Positions 34,854 through 43,260 of a stretch of 64,000 nt of DNA are shown here, piece after piece. Source of the DNA: RGIG3528 sp045629005 (GTDB lineage Bacteria > Bacillota > Clostridia > Lachnospirales > Lachnospiraceae); NCBI GenBank assembly GCA_045629005.1, contig JAZQQJ010000030.1, positions 34,138 to 98,137 on the forward strand, written 5' to 3'. The position numbers and the translations under genes were made by a program. Position 1 is the stretch's first letter, and each line of letters begins with the position of its first letter. A model generated the notes under the pieces. It was given only the letters and a program-made list of their open reading frames with translations, made no database searches and was not told where the DNA came from.

Positions 34854-37715
34854 ATGTTTAGGGTGGAGTTAAACGGGGCATGCAGGTTTATTTACGAAAC
34901 CACAGCATATACCGGCGTCAACAGAATAGCTGACCTGGTTAAACAGGATATTCTTGCCGTTACAGGCTTCTACCCGGGCGAATACATCGAGAAAGAAAGA
35001 TGTAAAAGTCTGGTCATTTACGGTACAGTCGGACACAGTCCGATTCTGTCCAAGCTTTCCGAAGAAAAGAAAATCGATCTTTCACAAATTGAAAATAAAT
35101 GGGAAACATACATCTTCCAAATTGTTGCGAATCCGCTTCCGGGCGTTGACAACGCGCTCGTTATAGCAGGTTCGGACAAGAGAGGTACCATCTACGGCCT
35201 TTTTCATCTTTCAGAGGTTATCGGAGTGTCTCCTCTTGTTAACTGGAACCATGTATATCCTAAGAAGAGAAGAAATGTGTGCATTACCGAGGAGGACAAC
35301 ACTGTTTCAAAGGAACCTTCGGTTAAGTACAGAGGTTTCTTCATTAATGACGAATGGCCTGCTTTCGGCACATGGGCAAATAAGCATTTTGGCGGTATAA
35401 ACGCAAAGTGCTATGAAAAGGTTTTTGAACTGCTTTTAAGACTTAAGGGAAATTATCTCTGGCCGGCAATGTGGGCATCCAACTTCTCCATGGACGGTCC
35501 GGGGCTTGAAAGTGCAAGACTTGCCGATGAGTACGGCGTTGTAATGAGCACTTCTCATCATGAGCCCTGCTGCAGAAGCGGAGAGGAATACGGTCTTCTC
35601 AGGGGCGAGAATTCCATCTATGGAGATGCATGGAATTTCAGAACAAATGAGCTTGGCATAACACGTTTCTGGCGCGACGGCCTTCTCAGAAATAAGCCGT
35701 TTGAAAATGTTATTACTCTCGGAATGCGTGGTGAACGCGATTCTGCAATACTTGGCAAAGAGGCCGGTATGAAGGAGAACATTAAGCTCCTTAAAGACGT
35801 CCTTAAAACACAGAACCAGCTTATCAAAGAGACAGTCAATAAAGACCTTTCAAAGGTAAAAAGGCAGATGGTCATGTTTACCGAGGTGGAAGAATTCTTC
35901 TACGGAGACGAGGAAAACGAAGGCCTTCTGAATGAGCCTGAGCTTGACGGCGTTACCATTATGCTCAGTGATAATAACTTCGGCTGCACAAGAACGCTTC
36001 CGACAAAGGAAATGCAAAGCCATAACGGTGGCTATGGTATGTACTATCATATGGACATGCATGGCGGAGCATATTCTTTCCAGTGGATCGGAGCAACATA
36101 TCTTCCGAGAGTATGGGAGCAGATGACGCAGGCATATGAATTCGGCGTCCGTGAAATCTGGGTTACAAACATAGGAGATATTGGTGCAAACGAATATGCA
36201 CTTTCATATTTCCTCGATCTTGCCTATGACATTGATAAATGGGGCGGTAACGACGCCGCTGTAACTGTTAAATATACCGAGGAATGGGTTCGTAAAAACT
36301 TCGAAGCTGTTTTCGGAAAGAGCGGTCAGGATATGATGTCGCAGATTATTATGACCTATACAGGCATGCTTGCAAAGCGTAAGCATGAGGTCATGAATGC
36401 GGATATTTATCATCCCGTAAACTATGGTGAGGCAGATGAAATACTTCGTCTTTCTGATTACGTTCTGAAAGAATGCGACAGACTGAAGGCAAGATGCCTT
36501 GAACCGAACCGTTCGGCATTTGTTTCGCTGTTTTACTACCCTGCATGCGGTACGGCAAACCTTATGAAGCTTTGGATTCTGTCCGGCAAAAACAAGCTTT
36601 TTGCAAAGCAGAACAAGGTTGAGGCAAACGAGCTTGCCGAAAGAGTTAAAGAGTGCCTTGTGCACGATAAGGAAATCTGTGAAGAGTACAGGACCGTAGA
36701 CGACGGATATTACGACGGCTTTGAACTCTCAGAACATCTTGGCTTTACGAACTGGAACGACGAGGACAATAAACCTCCGGTTATGCACATCATTTTCCCT
36801 GTAGGCACACCGAGAATGCTCGTTTCAAGAGCGGATGACGCAGATTACATGACCGGTCTTGAATGGTGCGATAAGCCGCAGACATGGACGGATTTAATCA
36901 GACCGGATACCGACAAAATACTGTTTGATATTGCAAATGCAAGCGATGTTCCGTTCACATACAGCATTACAACGGAATGCGGGTGGATGAGTTTTTCCAA
37001 GACATCCGGAAAAGTTAAATCACGAGAAAGACTTGTACTCAGCATAAACAGGGAAATTGTTAAGGAAAGGGCTGAAGGCTCGTTCACCATTACAACGGAT
37101 TGTCCTTCAACAGCTACCATTAAGGTGTGTGTCGATTGTCCTGAAGTTCCGGCAAACACGTTCCTTGAAACCGACGGAATAATTTCCGTCAATGCAGAGC
37201 ATTTTACGAAGAAGAATGATGCAGGCAAGGCCGGCTTCCGTGTACTTAAGCCGTATGGAAGATATGGCGGGGCTGTTAAGGTTTTCCCTGCGACCTTCGA
37301 CTTCGATAAGGCTAAAAAGTACCCTTCGGTAGGTTATGATGTCCTTTCCGAAGAGGGAGGAGAGTATGAGCTGACATTCATGCTTTCACCGACAACGCCC
37401 GTTACGGAGAAGCCGGTTCAGTTTATAGGATTTTCCGTAAATGACGGAAGCGTTACCAAAATCAACACAGTCATCGAACCCGACAGGCCTTTCTTCTTAA
37501 GCGCACAGTGGTCCGATGAAGCAATAAACAACGTTAAAAAGGTGACCGCAAAAACAAGGCTTCAAAAAGGTGTGAACACAATATGGTTTTTTGCCATGAG
37601 TCCGGCACTCATTCTTGAAAAGCTTGTGCTTGTTCACGAGGGGGCGGTTCTGAAGAAATCATACCTTGGACCGCGTGAAAGCTACATAAACCTTGAGTCA
37701 CCCATGAAGGAGTAA
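34854..37715 (+). CDS. Glycoside hydrolase family 115, xylan alpha-1,2-glucuronidase, cytoplasmic
   Basis: Removes glucuronic acid or its 4-O-methyl form from xylan or its oligosaccharides. 953 residues, within the family range. The N-terminal domain contains LVIAGSDKRGTIYGLFHLSE and GVSPLVNWNHVYPKK. The TIM barrel begins at about 158 with VKYRGFFINDEWPAFGTWANKHFGG and continues with LKGNYLWPAMWASNF, TSHHEPCCRSGEEY, GMRGERD and EIWVTNIGDIGANEYALS. C-terminal helical and beta-sandwich domains follow (about 490-953). There is no signal peptide, so it acts on imported oligosaccharides, in line with the ABC importer 3 bases downstream. GGGAGG precedes ATG 34854. Confidence 0.93.
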   Translation: MFRVELNGACRFIYETTAYTGVNRIADLVKQDILAVTGFYPGEYIEKERCKSLVIYGTVGHSPILSKLSEEKKIDLSQIENKWETYIFQIVANPLPGVDNALVIAGSDKRGTIYGLFHLSEVIGVSPLVNWNHVYPKKRRNVCITEEDNTVSKEPSVKYRGFFINDEWPAFGTWANKHFGGINAKCYEKVFELLLRLKGNYLWPAMWASNFSMDGPGLESARLADEYGVVMSTSHHEPCCRSGEEYGLLRGENSIYGDAWNFRTNELGITRFWRDGLLRNKPFENVITLGMRGERDSAILGKEAGMKENIKLLKDVLKTQNQLIKETVNKDLSKVKRQMVMFTEVEEFFYGDEENEGLLNEPELDGVTIMLSDNNFGCTRTLPTKEMQSHNGGYGMYYHMDMHGGAYSFQWIGATYLPRVWEQMTQAYEFGVREIWVTNIGDIGANEYALSYFLDLAYDIDKWGGNDAAVTVKYTEEWVRKNFEAVFGKSGQDMMSQIIMTYTGMLAKRKHEVMNADIYHPVNYGEADEILRLSDYVLKECDRLKARCLEPNRSAFVSLFYYPACGTANLMKLWILSGKNKLFAKQNKVEANELAERVKECLVHDKEICEEYRTVDDGYYDGFELSEHLGFTNWNDEDNKPPVMHIIFPVGTPRMLVSRADDADYMTGLEWCDKPQTWTDLIRPDTDKILFDIANASDVPFTYSITTECGWMSFSKTSGKVKSRERLVLSINREIVKERAEGSFTITTDCPSTATIKVCVDCPEVPANTFLETDGIISVNAEHFTKKNDAGKAGFRVLKPYGRYGGAVKVFPATFDFDKAKKYPSVGYDVLSEEGGEYELTFMLSPTTPVTEKPVQFIGFSVNDGSVTKINTVIEPDRPFFLSAQWSDEAINNVKKVTAKTRLQKGVNTIWFFAMSPALILEKLVLVHEGAVLKKSYLGPRESYINLESPMKE

Positions 37716-37718
37716 TTT

Positions 37719-38717
37719 ATGAAAAAGAAAGAAAGGACAGTATTGACTGCAGAGCGAAAAGGCACGGGAAAGTATTGGCCGTACATCAAAAGATACTGGC
37801 AGCTCTACCTGCTTCTTATTCTTCCGCTTGTTTACCTTTTGATTTTTAAGTACCTTCCCATGAAGTACGTACTTATCGCCTTCAAGGACTACAAGCTCAA
37901 TATGTCCGTTTGGGAGATGCCGTGGGCCAGAACAGCCGGAAAGCTTGATATCTTCAAATACTTCAAGAAGGCAATGGGAAACCCTGATTCCTTCTCCGCA
38001 TTTTTGGAATCCGATTTCTATTATGCACTGCGGAACAATGTCGGTCTTTATCTTCTTGATCTTGTTTTCGGCTTCCCTGCACCGATTATCTTTGCACTTA
38101 TACTTAACGAACTTCCTTTTAAGAGATTTAAAAAGACAGTTCAGACCATTGCATATATGCCTCATTTCCTTTCATGGGTCATCATTTATGGTCTTGCACT
38201 TACGCTTTTCACACCTACAGGTGGTTTTGTAAACCAGATTGTCATGAAACTCGGACATGAGTCCATTCCTTTCCTAAACGAAGAAAAGCATTGGATAGGA
38301 ACATACATCGCCTTCGGTGTATGGCAGAGCTTCGGCTGGGGCTCCATTATTTACCTTGCCGGCATAGCGGGCATAAACCCCGAGCTTTATGAGGCAGCTG
38401 CGGTTGACGGCGCCGGACGTTTCAGAAAAATGTGGCATGTTACTTTGCCGGGCCTTAAGTCGACTATTGTCGTGCTTCTCATCATGAACCTTGGCGGTAT
38501 TATGGGCGGCGGCTTCGACAGACCTTTTGCAATGCAGAACGTTTCTGTTTTGCATGTAGCCGAAACAATTGCTACCTATGTCTATAAAAATGGTGTTAGG
38601 GACCTGAAATTCTCGCTGGCAACGGCTGTCGGACTTTTTCAGTCGGTTGTCGGGGCATTCTTCGTCTTCGGAGCCAATGCGATTTCGCGTAAGCTTGGCG
38701 AACGCGGTATATGGTAA
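37719..38717 (+). CDS. Sugar ABC transporter permease, LplB type
   Basis: A 332-residue inner-membrane protein with six helices. The cytoplasmic EAA loop is clear (ELYEAAAVDGAGRFRKMWHVTLPGL, about 225-250), the contact site for the shared ATPase. LplB-type permeases pair with a YtcP-type permease and an LplA-type binding protein, exactly the two following genes, and lack a dedicated ATPase gene, using a general MsmX-like one elsewhere. AAGGAG sits at the end of the GH115 gene and ATG 37719 follows its stop by three bases. Ligand: probably glucuronic-acid-substituted xylo-oligosaccharides (inference). Confidence 0.93.
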   Translation: MKKKERTVLTAERKGTGKYWPYIKRYWQLYLLLILPLVYLLIFKYLPMKYVLIAFKDYKLNMSVWEMPWARTAGKLDIFKYFKKAMGNPDSFSAFLESDFYYALRNNVGLYLLDLVFGFPAPIIFALILNELPFKRFKKTVQTIAYMPHFLSWVIIYGLALTLFTPTGGFVNQIVMKLGHESIPFLNEEKHWIGTYIAFGVWQSFGWGSIIYLAGIAGINPELYEAAAVDGAGRFRKMWHVTLPGLKSTIVVLLIMNLGGIMGGGFDRPFAMQNVSVLHVAETIATYVYKNGVRDLKFSLATAVGLFQSVVGAFFVFGANAISRKLGERGIW

Positions 38718-38729
38718 GGGGGGCGTGAC

Positions 38730-39602
38730 ATGAATGTTAAATCAAAAAGTACAATGATAGGTGACCTGTTTTTTTGCGCTATCTGTGTGTTTGTTTCCAT
38801 TATCTGCCTGCTTCCGCTTGTAAACCTTGCGGCTAAGTCTCTCAGCGGGTCGGAGTTCCTCATAAGGCATGAGGTTTATCTTCTTCCCAAGGCACTTAAC
38901 TTTGATGCATATGGAAAGGTTCTTGGGGACGTCAAGTATGTCAGAGCCTTCTTTTGGACAGCAGGACTTACGATTGTCTGCACATTATGGTCTCTGATAA
39001 TTACCGCTCTTTGTGCTTATCCGATGATTTATGACAAGCTTAAGGGAAAGAATGTCCTTAATGTGCTGATTACAGTCACAATGTTCTTTAATGCGGGAAC
39101 AATTCCCAACTATCTTCTCATGCAGCAGTTCCATCTTATCAACAGCCCGCTGGTACTCATTATTCCCAGCTGCCTGTCGGTATACAACATGATCATCATG
39201 AGAAGTTTCTTCTATGGCATACCGGACAGTCTTCGTGAGTCTGCCGAAATCGACGGAGCTTCTCACGTGAAGATACTTACGAGCATATACATTCCGCTTT
39301 CAAAGCCTGTTTTTGCGACACTTGCTTTGTTCTATGCGGTAGGCAGATGGAACGGTTATACGGACTCACTTATGTACATGACCGAGCCTAAGCTTTATAC
39401 GTTGCAGCACCTTCTTTACAACATCCTCAACAGTATAAACAACGTTGAGGTTGCCACACAGGAAGGCTTCCAGACACCGGGACTTGGCGAGCAGCTCAAG
39501 AGTGCTGTAGTCATGTTCTCAACAGTACCGATTCTGCTCATCTATCCTTGGCTTCAGAAATACTTCATAGCCGGAGCAACACTCGGTGCGGTTAAGGAAT
39601 AA
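38730..39602 (+). CDS. Sugar ABC transporter permease, YtcP type
   Basis: The second permease of the importer: 290 residues, six helices and the EAA loop SLRESAEIDGASHVKILTSIYIPLSKPV at about 170-195. The C-terminus QKYFIAGATLGAVKE is typical of MalG-like proteins. AAGGGGGG precedes ATG 38730, 12 bases after the LplB gene. It forms a heterodimer with that protein. Confidence 0.93.
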   Translation: MNVKSKSTMIGDLFFCAICVFVSIICLLPLVNLAAKSLSGSEFLIRHEVYLLPKALNFDAYGKVLGDVKYVRAFFWTAGLTIVCTLWSLIITALCAYPMIYDKLKGKNVLNVLITVTMFFNAGTIPNYLLMQQFHLINSPLVLIIPSCLSVYNMIIMRSFFYGIPDSLRESAEIDGASHVKILTSIYIPLSKPVFATLALFYAVGRWNGYTDSLMYMTEPKLYTLQHLLYNILNSINNVEVATQEGFQTPGLGEQLKSAVVMFSTVPILLIYPWLQKYFIAGATLGAVKE

Positions 39603-39663
39603 TCGGATACCATAGTGGTATACCGTTATTCATATCATTTTATCTACAAGAGGAGGATAAAAA

Positions 39664-41310
39664 ATGAAAAAAAGAGTAATTGCTTTATTACTTGCAGTAG
39701 TTATGGTTCTCTCCATGGCTGCATGCGGTAAAAAAGCAGGCGGTGACGCAACAGACGGCCAGATGAAAGATGGCAAGTTCACAGAGACGAGACATATCTC
39801 GGTTGAGGTTTACGATCGTGACGGCGCTACACCCGCAAACGATAACGTTTGGACAAAATGGATTCAGCAGCAGATGCTTGAAAAGTACAACATCGAAGTT
39901 GAATTCGTTGCTGTTCCCCGTTGGACAGAAGGCGAACAGATTGTTAACCTTCTTGCTGCACAGACAGCCCCCGACATCTGCTACACGTACAGCTATCCGG
40001 CAATTCAGACATATGCCGACATGGGCGGTGTAATAGACCTTAATCCGCTTCTTTCAAAGTATAAGGATTTACTTCCCGATCTTTGGAACTGGCTTAAGGA
40101 CGAGAACATCTACTACGATCAGGACCCTGTAACAGGTACTGTATGGGCAGTAGAAGGCAGAAGAAACAACGTTTACCGTATCAATACATTCGTTCGTCAG
40201 GACTGGCTTGACAAGCTTGGCATGAAAGCTCCTACAACAACACAGGAGTTTGAAGACATGCTCGTTGCATTCAAGAACAATGCCGAGACACTTCTTGGTA
40301 AGGATGCAGCTCAGATGATTCCTTTGATGGTAACATCCGATGTAGGCTGGACAGCAGCAAACATCATTGAATCTTTCATGGATCCCGCTATTTCCGACAA
40401 GGAACTCTATGTAAACGGTTTCGATGACAGAAAGTACACAGAGAACGGCACAAAGGAAGCCATCCGCCTTCTTAACAAGTGGTACAACAATGGCCTTATG
40501 TGGAAGGATTTCTATCTCTATCCTTCAGGAGATTCAACAGCTGACGATCTCTGCAAGGCAGGTTATGTAGGCGCATTCATTCATAACTATGACTATCCTT
40601 TCCGTAACGGTAAGGACAGCTTCAACGCAGTTCTTGAAGCAACATACGGCACAGGCGCTAAGTTTGTAGCTGTCAACTGCTTCACAGATAAGAACGGCAA
40701 GTACACTAAGTTTGCATACTCAGCAGCCGGCGATCGTAAGGCATTCTTCCCTGCTACAAACGATGAGCCTCTTGCATCACTTATTTACCTCAACTTCATC
40801 TCTTCTCCTGACGTAGTTGAATACCTTCAGAAGGGTGAACTCGGCATCAACCATACAGTTCAGGCTGATGGTTCCATCGCTATCGCATCTGTTGATGATG
40901 CTCACAAGGAGTATACACAGAACTCAGGCCAGAACATCGACCTTACAATGACATGTAACGGCCTTCGTCTTGTAAGCGATGAACTTACAACAAAGTCTCT
41001 TGCATTCACATATTCAGATGTTGATCCCGCAGACGTAGCTAACGCTATGGCTCAGGCAGCAGTTGACTGGGTATCACCCAAGAACGTTCAGGTTGGAACA
41101 ATCGCAGCAGAAGCAGAAGGCACAGACCTTACAGGTAAGCGTGATGCAGGTTTCTGTAACTCCGTAATCGCATCTGTTGCTGATTTCGATGCTACATGGG
41201 ATAAGTACATGCAGGAATACCTCAAGGCAGGCGGCCAGGCTATCATCGATGAGCGTAAGGCAGCTTGGGAGAAGACATACGGCACAGCTGATATGCTTCC
41301 TACAAAATAG
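39664..41310 (+). CDS. Solute-binding lipoprotein of the GH115-linked importer (LplA type)
   Basis: A 548-residue lipoprotein with signal peptide and lipobox MAAC, lipidated Cys at 21. Family features are RWTEGEQIVNLLAAQTAPDICY near the start and a conserved end QAIIDERKAAWEKTYG. It is a distant relative of the binding proteins at 341 and 6932 and lacks the TKAPE linker. It is the third gene of the LplB-YtcP-LplA set, with a 61-base gap and AGGAGG before ATG 39664. The ligand is likely a xylan-derived acidic oligosaccharide because of the GH115 gene. A strong terminator follows. Confidence 0.92.
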   Translation: MKKRVIALLLAVVMVLSMAACGKKAGGDATDGQMKDGKFTETRHISVEVYDRDGATPANDNVWTKWIQQQMLEKYNIEVEFVAVPRWTEGEQIVNLLAAQTAPDICYTYSYPAIQTYADMGGVIDLNPLLSKYKDLLPDLWNWLKDENIYYDQDPVTGTVWAVEGRRNNVYRINTFVRQDWLDKLGMKAPTTTQEFEDMLVAFKNNAETLLGKDAAQMIPLMVTSDVGWTAANIIESFMDPAISDKELYVNGFDDRKYTENGTKEAIRLLNKWYNNGLMWKDFYLYPSGDSTADDLCKAGYVGAFIHNYDYPFRNGKDSFNAVLEATYGTGAKFVAVNCFTDKNGKYTKFAYSAAGDRKAFFPATNDEPLASLIYLNFISSPDVVEYLQKGELGINHTVQADGSIAIASVDDAHKEYTQNSGQNIDLTMTCNGLRLVSDELTTKSLAFTYSDVDPADVANAMAQAAVDWVSPKNVQVGTIAAEAEGTDLTGKRDAGFCNSVIASVADFDATWDKYMQEYLKAGGQAIIDERKAAWEKTYGTADMLPTK

Positions 41311-41321
41311 TTTATAAACAA

Positions 41322-41388
41322 CGAGAAGCGATTCTCGGAATATGATTTACTCTCTTTCCCCGCAGGCCACAAGTCCTGCGGGGTTTTT
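41322..41388 (+). terminator. Terminator of the GH115 operon, preceded by a small hairpin
   Basis: A perfect 9-bp stem CCCCGCAGG/CCTGCGGGG (41358-41366 with 41375-41383) followed by TTTTT. A hairpin CGAGAA-GCGA-TTCTCG at 41322-41337 lies between the stop codon and the terminator. Confidence 0.9.
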
Positions 41389-41402
41389 GTACGAATAGCG
41401 AA

Positions 41403-41586
41403 ACACCCGTCCCGTGCTAACACATCATCAAAAGCACCTGTTTACTGCAACGCAGGAAACAGATGACATAAAACCGGTGCCGCTGCTGTAAGCCATATTG
41501 GCTTACAAGCAGCGGCACTGTTTTATGCTACTTTCCCACGAACGTGGGAAAGTGCTTTTGATGATGTGTTAGCATGGGACGGGTGT
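41403..41586. repeat. 184-bp multi-branched inverted-repeat element
   Basis: Terminal arms of 35 bases (41403-41437 and 41552-41586) are complementary at every position, with one G-T wobble. Three hairpins sit inside. A: 41438-41462 (6 bp plus 4 bp). B: 41467-41527, 26 bp in three blocks (8, 10 and 8) with a 5-base loop. C: 41531-41552, CTTTCCCACG/CGTGGGAAAG with a 2-base loop. The drawn fold is a long stem opening into three hairpins. No open frame fits. It lies in the 857-base gene-free stretch 41311-42167, which also holds two tandem repeats and a promoter. It is either a structured RNA or a miniature inverted-repeat mobile element; no target-site duplication was visible. Confidence 0.8.
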
Positions 41587-41690
41587 GAGCAAACGCTCAT
41601 CGAGCGGGCTATGCACGCGAGATGCTCCTGCGGGTGTGAGCAAACGCTCATCGAGCGGGCTATGCACGCGAGATGCAATTGCGGGTGTGA
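41581..41690. repeat. Tandem repeat, 51-bp unit, just over two copies
   Basis: Units start at 41581, 41632 and (partial) 41683, each beginning GGGTGTGAGC or GGGTGTGA. The first two copies differ only near their ends (GCTCCTGC versus GCAATTGC). Each contains a TGAGC-AAAC-GCTCA hairpin and the words GAGCGGGCT and GCGAGATGC, which recur near 62410-62440. The first unit overlaps the right arm of the preceding element. There are no spacers as in a CRISPR array. Confidence 0.85.
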
Positions 41691-41786
41691 TAGAGCAGGG
41701 CAGAACTCTTTTTATCCGTAATGGATTAAAAACGATAGAACTGTCAACATAACTTATGCCGGGAGTTGGACTTAATAGGTGAGCCT

Positions 41787-41900
41787 GTGAAAACATTACA
41801 GAAAATGAGAAAAAAAGGCAAAATATGTAAGTATGACATAGGTTTACTTGTGAAAACATTACAGAAAACGAGAAAAATAAGCGAAATATGTAAGTATAAT
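41787..41900. repeat. Tandem repeat, 63-bp unit, two copies
   Basis: GTGAAAACATTACAGAAAA begins at 41787 and again at 41850. The copies share GAGAAAAA and ATATGTAAGTAT blocks with a few substitutions and diverge after about 41898. AT-rich and non-coding; no known element recognised. Confidence 0.8.
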
Positions 41901-42026
41901 ATGCTCTGGCAGTTCGGATAAAGCAAGTTGAACCGGTAAAACTTCGGAAAACGTGTTTATTACCGGTCATGATACCCATCAGGAATTTACAACTCAAGTT
42001 ATGCCTTACTATTTTTCCGAGTTGTC

Positions 42027-42055
42027 TTGAATTTAACAAACACTTTCGCTATAAT
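42027..42055 (+). promoter_or_regulatory. Sigma-A type promoter for the zinc-ribbon operon
   Basis: TTGAAT (42027-42032), a 17-base spacer, then a perfect TATAAT (42050-42055), about 110 bases before ATG 42168. It ends the repeat-rich gap. Confidence 0.75.
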
Positions 42056-42167
42056 TTATTCTGTATAATCAGATTTAAAATATACATGAATTAATAGCTG
42101 CAAAATGCTTGTTGAAGGGCTTTTTTGTACGCTCTTAATCCTTAAAAAGAAAAAAGGAGAAGGCAAA

Positions 42168-43247
42168 ATGTCAGAACTGCTTGAATATGAATGCCCCGCC
42201 TGCGGTGGAATACTTGAGTTTGATACAGACTCACAAATGCTTAAGTGTCCTTACTGTGACACAAAGTACGACGTTGAAGAATATAAGAAAATGATGGCTG
42301 AAAAAGAAGCTGCGGCCGAGAATTCGGAAGCTTCCGTAAATACCGGATCCGAGGAGTGGGTTGACCCGAATCTTCTTATTTACGTCTGCCAGTCATGCGG
42401 CGGAGAAATTATCGGTGATAAAACCCTTGGCTCAACTTCATGCCCGTACTGCGGAAACAATGTTGTTATGACAAAGCAGTTTAAAGGGGCTTTGAAGCCT
42501 GATTATGTCATTCCCTTCAAGCTTAACAAGGATATGGCAAAGGCAGCTCTTCTCGAGCATTTTAAAGGCAAAAAGCTTTTAAACAGACAGTTCAAGAGTG
42601 AAAACAAGCTTGATGAGGTTAAGGGCGTTTATGTTCCCTTCTGGATTTATAATGTTGACACAGCCGGAAACGCAACTTATTCCGCAACAAAGGTAAGAAC
42701 ATGGTCCGACTCAAAGTACCACTACACGGAAACAAAGTATTATCGTGTAGAGCGTGCCGGTGTAGCTTCTTATAACGGAGTTCCCGCAGACGCTTCCACA
42801 AAGATGGCAGATGACCTTATGGATTCCATTGAGCCGTTTGATTACGGTCAGGCAGTTCCTTTTAATTCGGCATATCTTGCAGGCTTCCTTGCAGATAAGT
42901 ATGACGTTGAAGCAAAGGACAATATGCCTCGAATTCAGAAGCGTGTCAGCGTTTCACTTTCGGAAGACTTCAAGAAAACGATTAACGGTTACAGTACAGT
43001 AAAAGAAACCGCAAAAAATATTAACGTTAAGAGTGCAACAGCCAAGTACGCACTCCTTCCGGTATGGGTTCTTACAACGAAGTGGAAGGACAATACCTAC
43101 ACCTTTGCAATGAATGGACAGACAGGAAAGTTTGTAGGTAATCTTCCTATGGACAAAGGTCTTTATGCAAAGTGGCTTACCATTTGGACACTCATTTTTA
43201 CACTTATCGGCGGAACGATTTTGTTCCTGTTTGAGTTCTTAGGTTAA
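42168..43247 (+). CDS. Membrane protein with two N-terminal zinc ribbons (TFIIB-type zinc-ribbon family)
   Basis: A 359-residue protein. ATG 42168 is used because AAAGGAGA lies before it; the frame extends further upstream but only through non-coding-looking residues. Two rubredoxin-type zinc ribbons are visible: CPACGG with CPYCDTKYDV (about 9-35), and CQSCGGEI with CPYCGNNVV (about 72-98). A central region of about 200 residues follows with VPFWIYNVDTAGNATYSATKV. One transmembrane helix lies near the end (about 333-355). Such proteins often precede a TPM-domain protein, as here (13 bases). No enzymatic role is known; the ribbons may bind another protein or RNA at the membrane. Confidence 0.8.
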   Translation: MSELLEYECPACGGILEFDTDSQMLKCPYCDTKYDVEEYKKMMAEKEAAAENSEASVNTGSEEWVDPNLLIYVCQSCGGEIIGDKTLGSTSCPYCGNNVVMTKQFKGALKPDYVIPFKLNKDMAKAALLEHFKGKKLLNRQFKSENKLDEVKGVYVPFWIYNVDTAGNATYSATKVRTWSDSKYHYTETKYYRVERAGVASYNGVPADASTKMADDLMDSIEPFDYGQAVPFNSAYLAGFLADKYDVEAKDNMPRIQKRVSVSLSEDFKKTINGYSTVKETAKNINVKSATAKYALLPVWVLTTKWKDNTYTFAMNGQTGKFVGNLPMDKGLYAKWLTIWTLIFTLIGGTILFLFEFLG

Positions 43248-43260
43248 GGAGGCTGCGAAT

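Noticed and set aside
41438..41530. Possible cobalamin riboswitch because of GCCGCTG and GGAAACAG words
   Set aside because: The conserved core order of the B12 box is missing and the words fall in perfectly paired stems.
41403..41586. Cloverleaf-like drawing suggesting a tRNA or tRNA-like gene
   Set aside because: The outer stem is 35 bp rather than 7 bp, the arms have wrong sizes, and there is no T-loop or CCA-type end.
41581..41900. CRISPR array
   Set aside because: The repeats are directly adjacent without spacers, only two copies each, and no cas gene is present.
41569..42039. 156-residue minus-strand open frame
   Set aside because: It runs through both tandem repeats, its protein is repetitive as a consequence, and it has no ribosome site.
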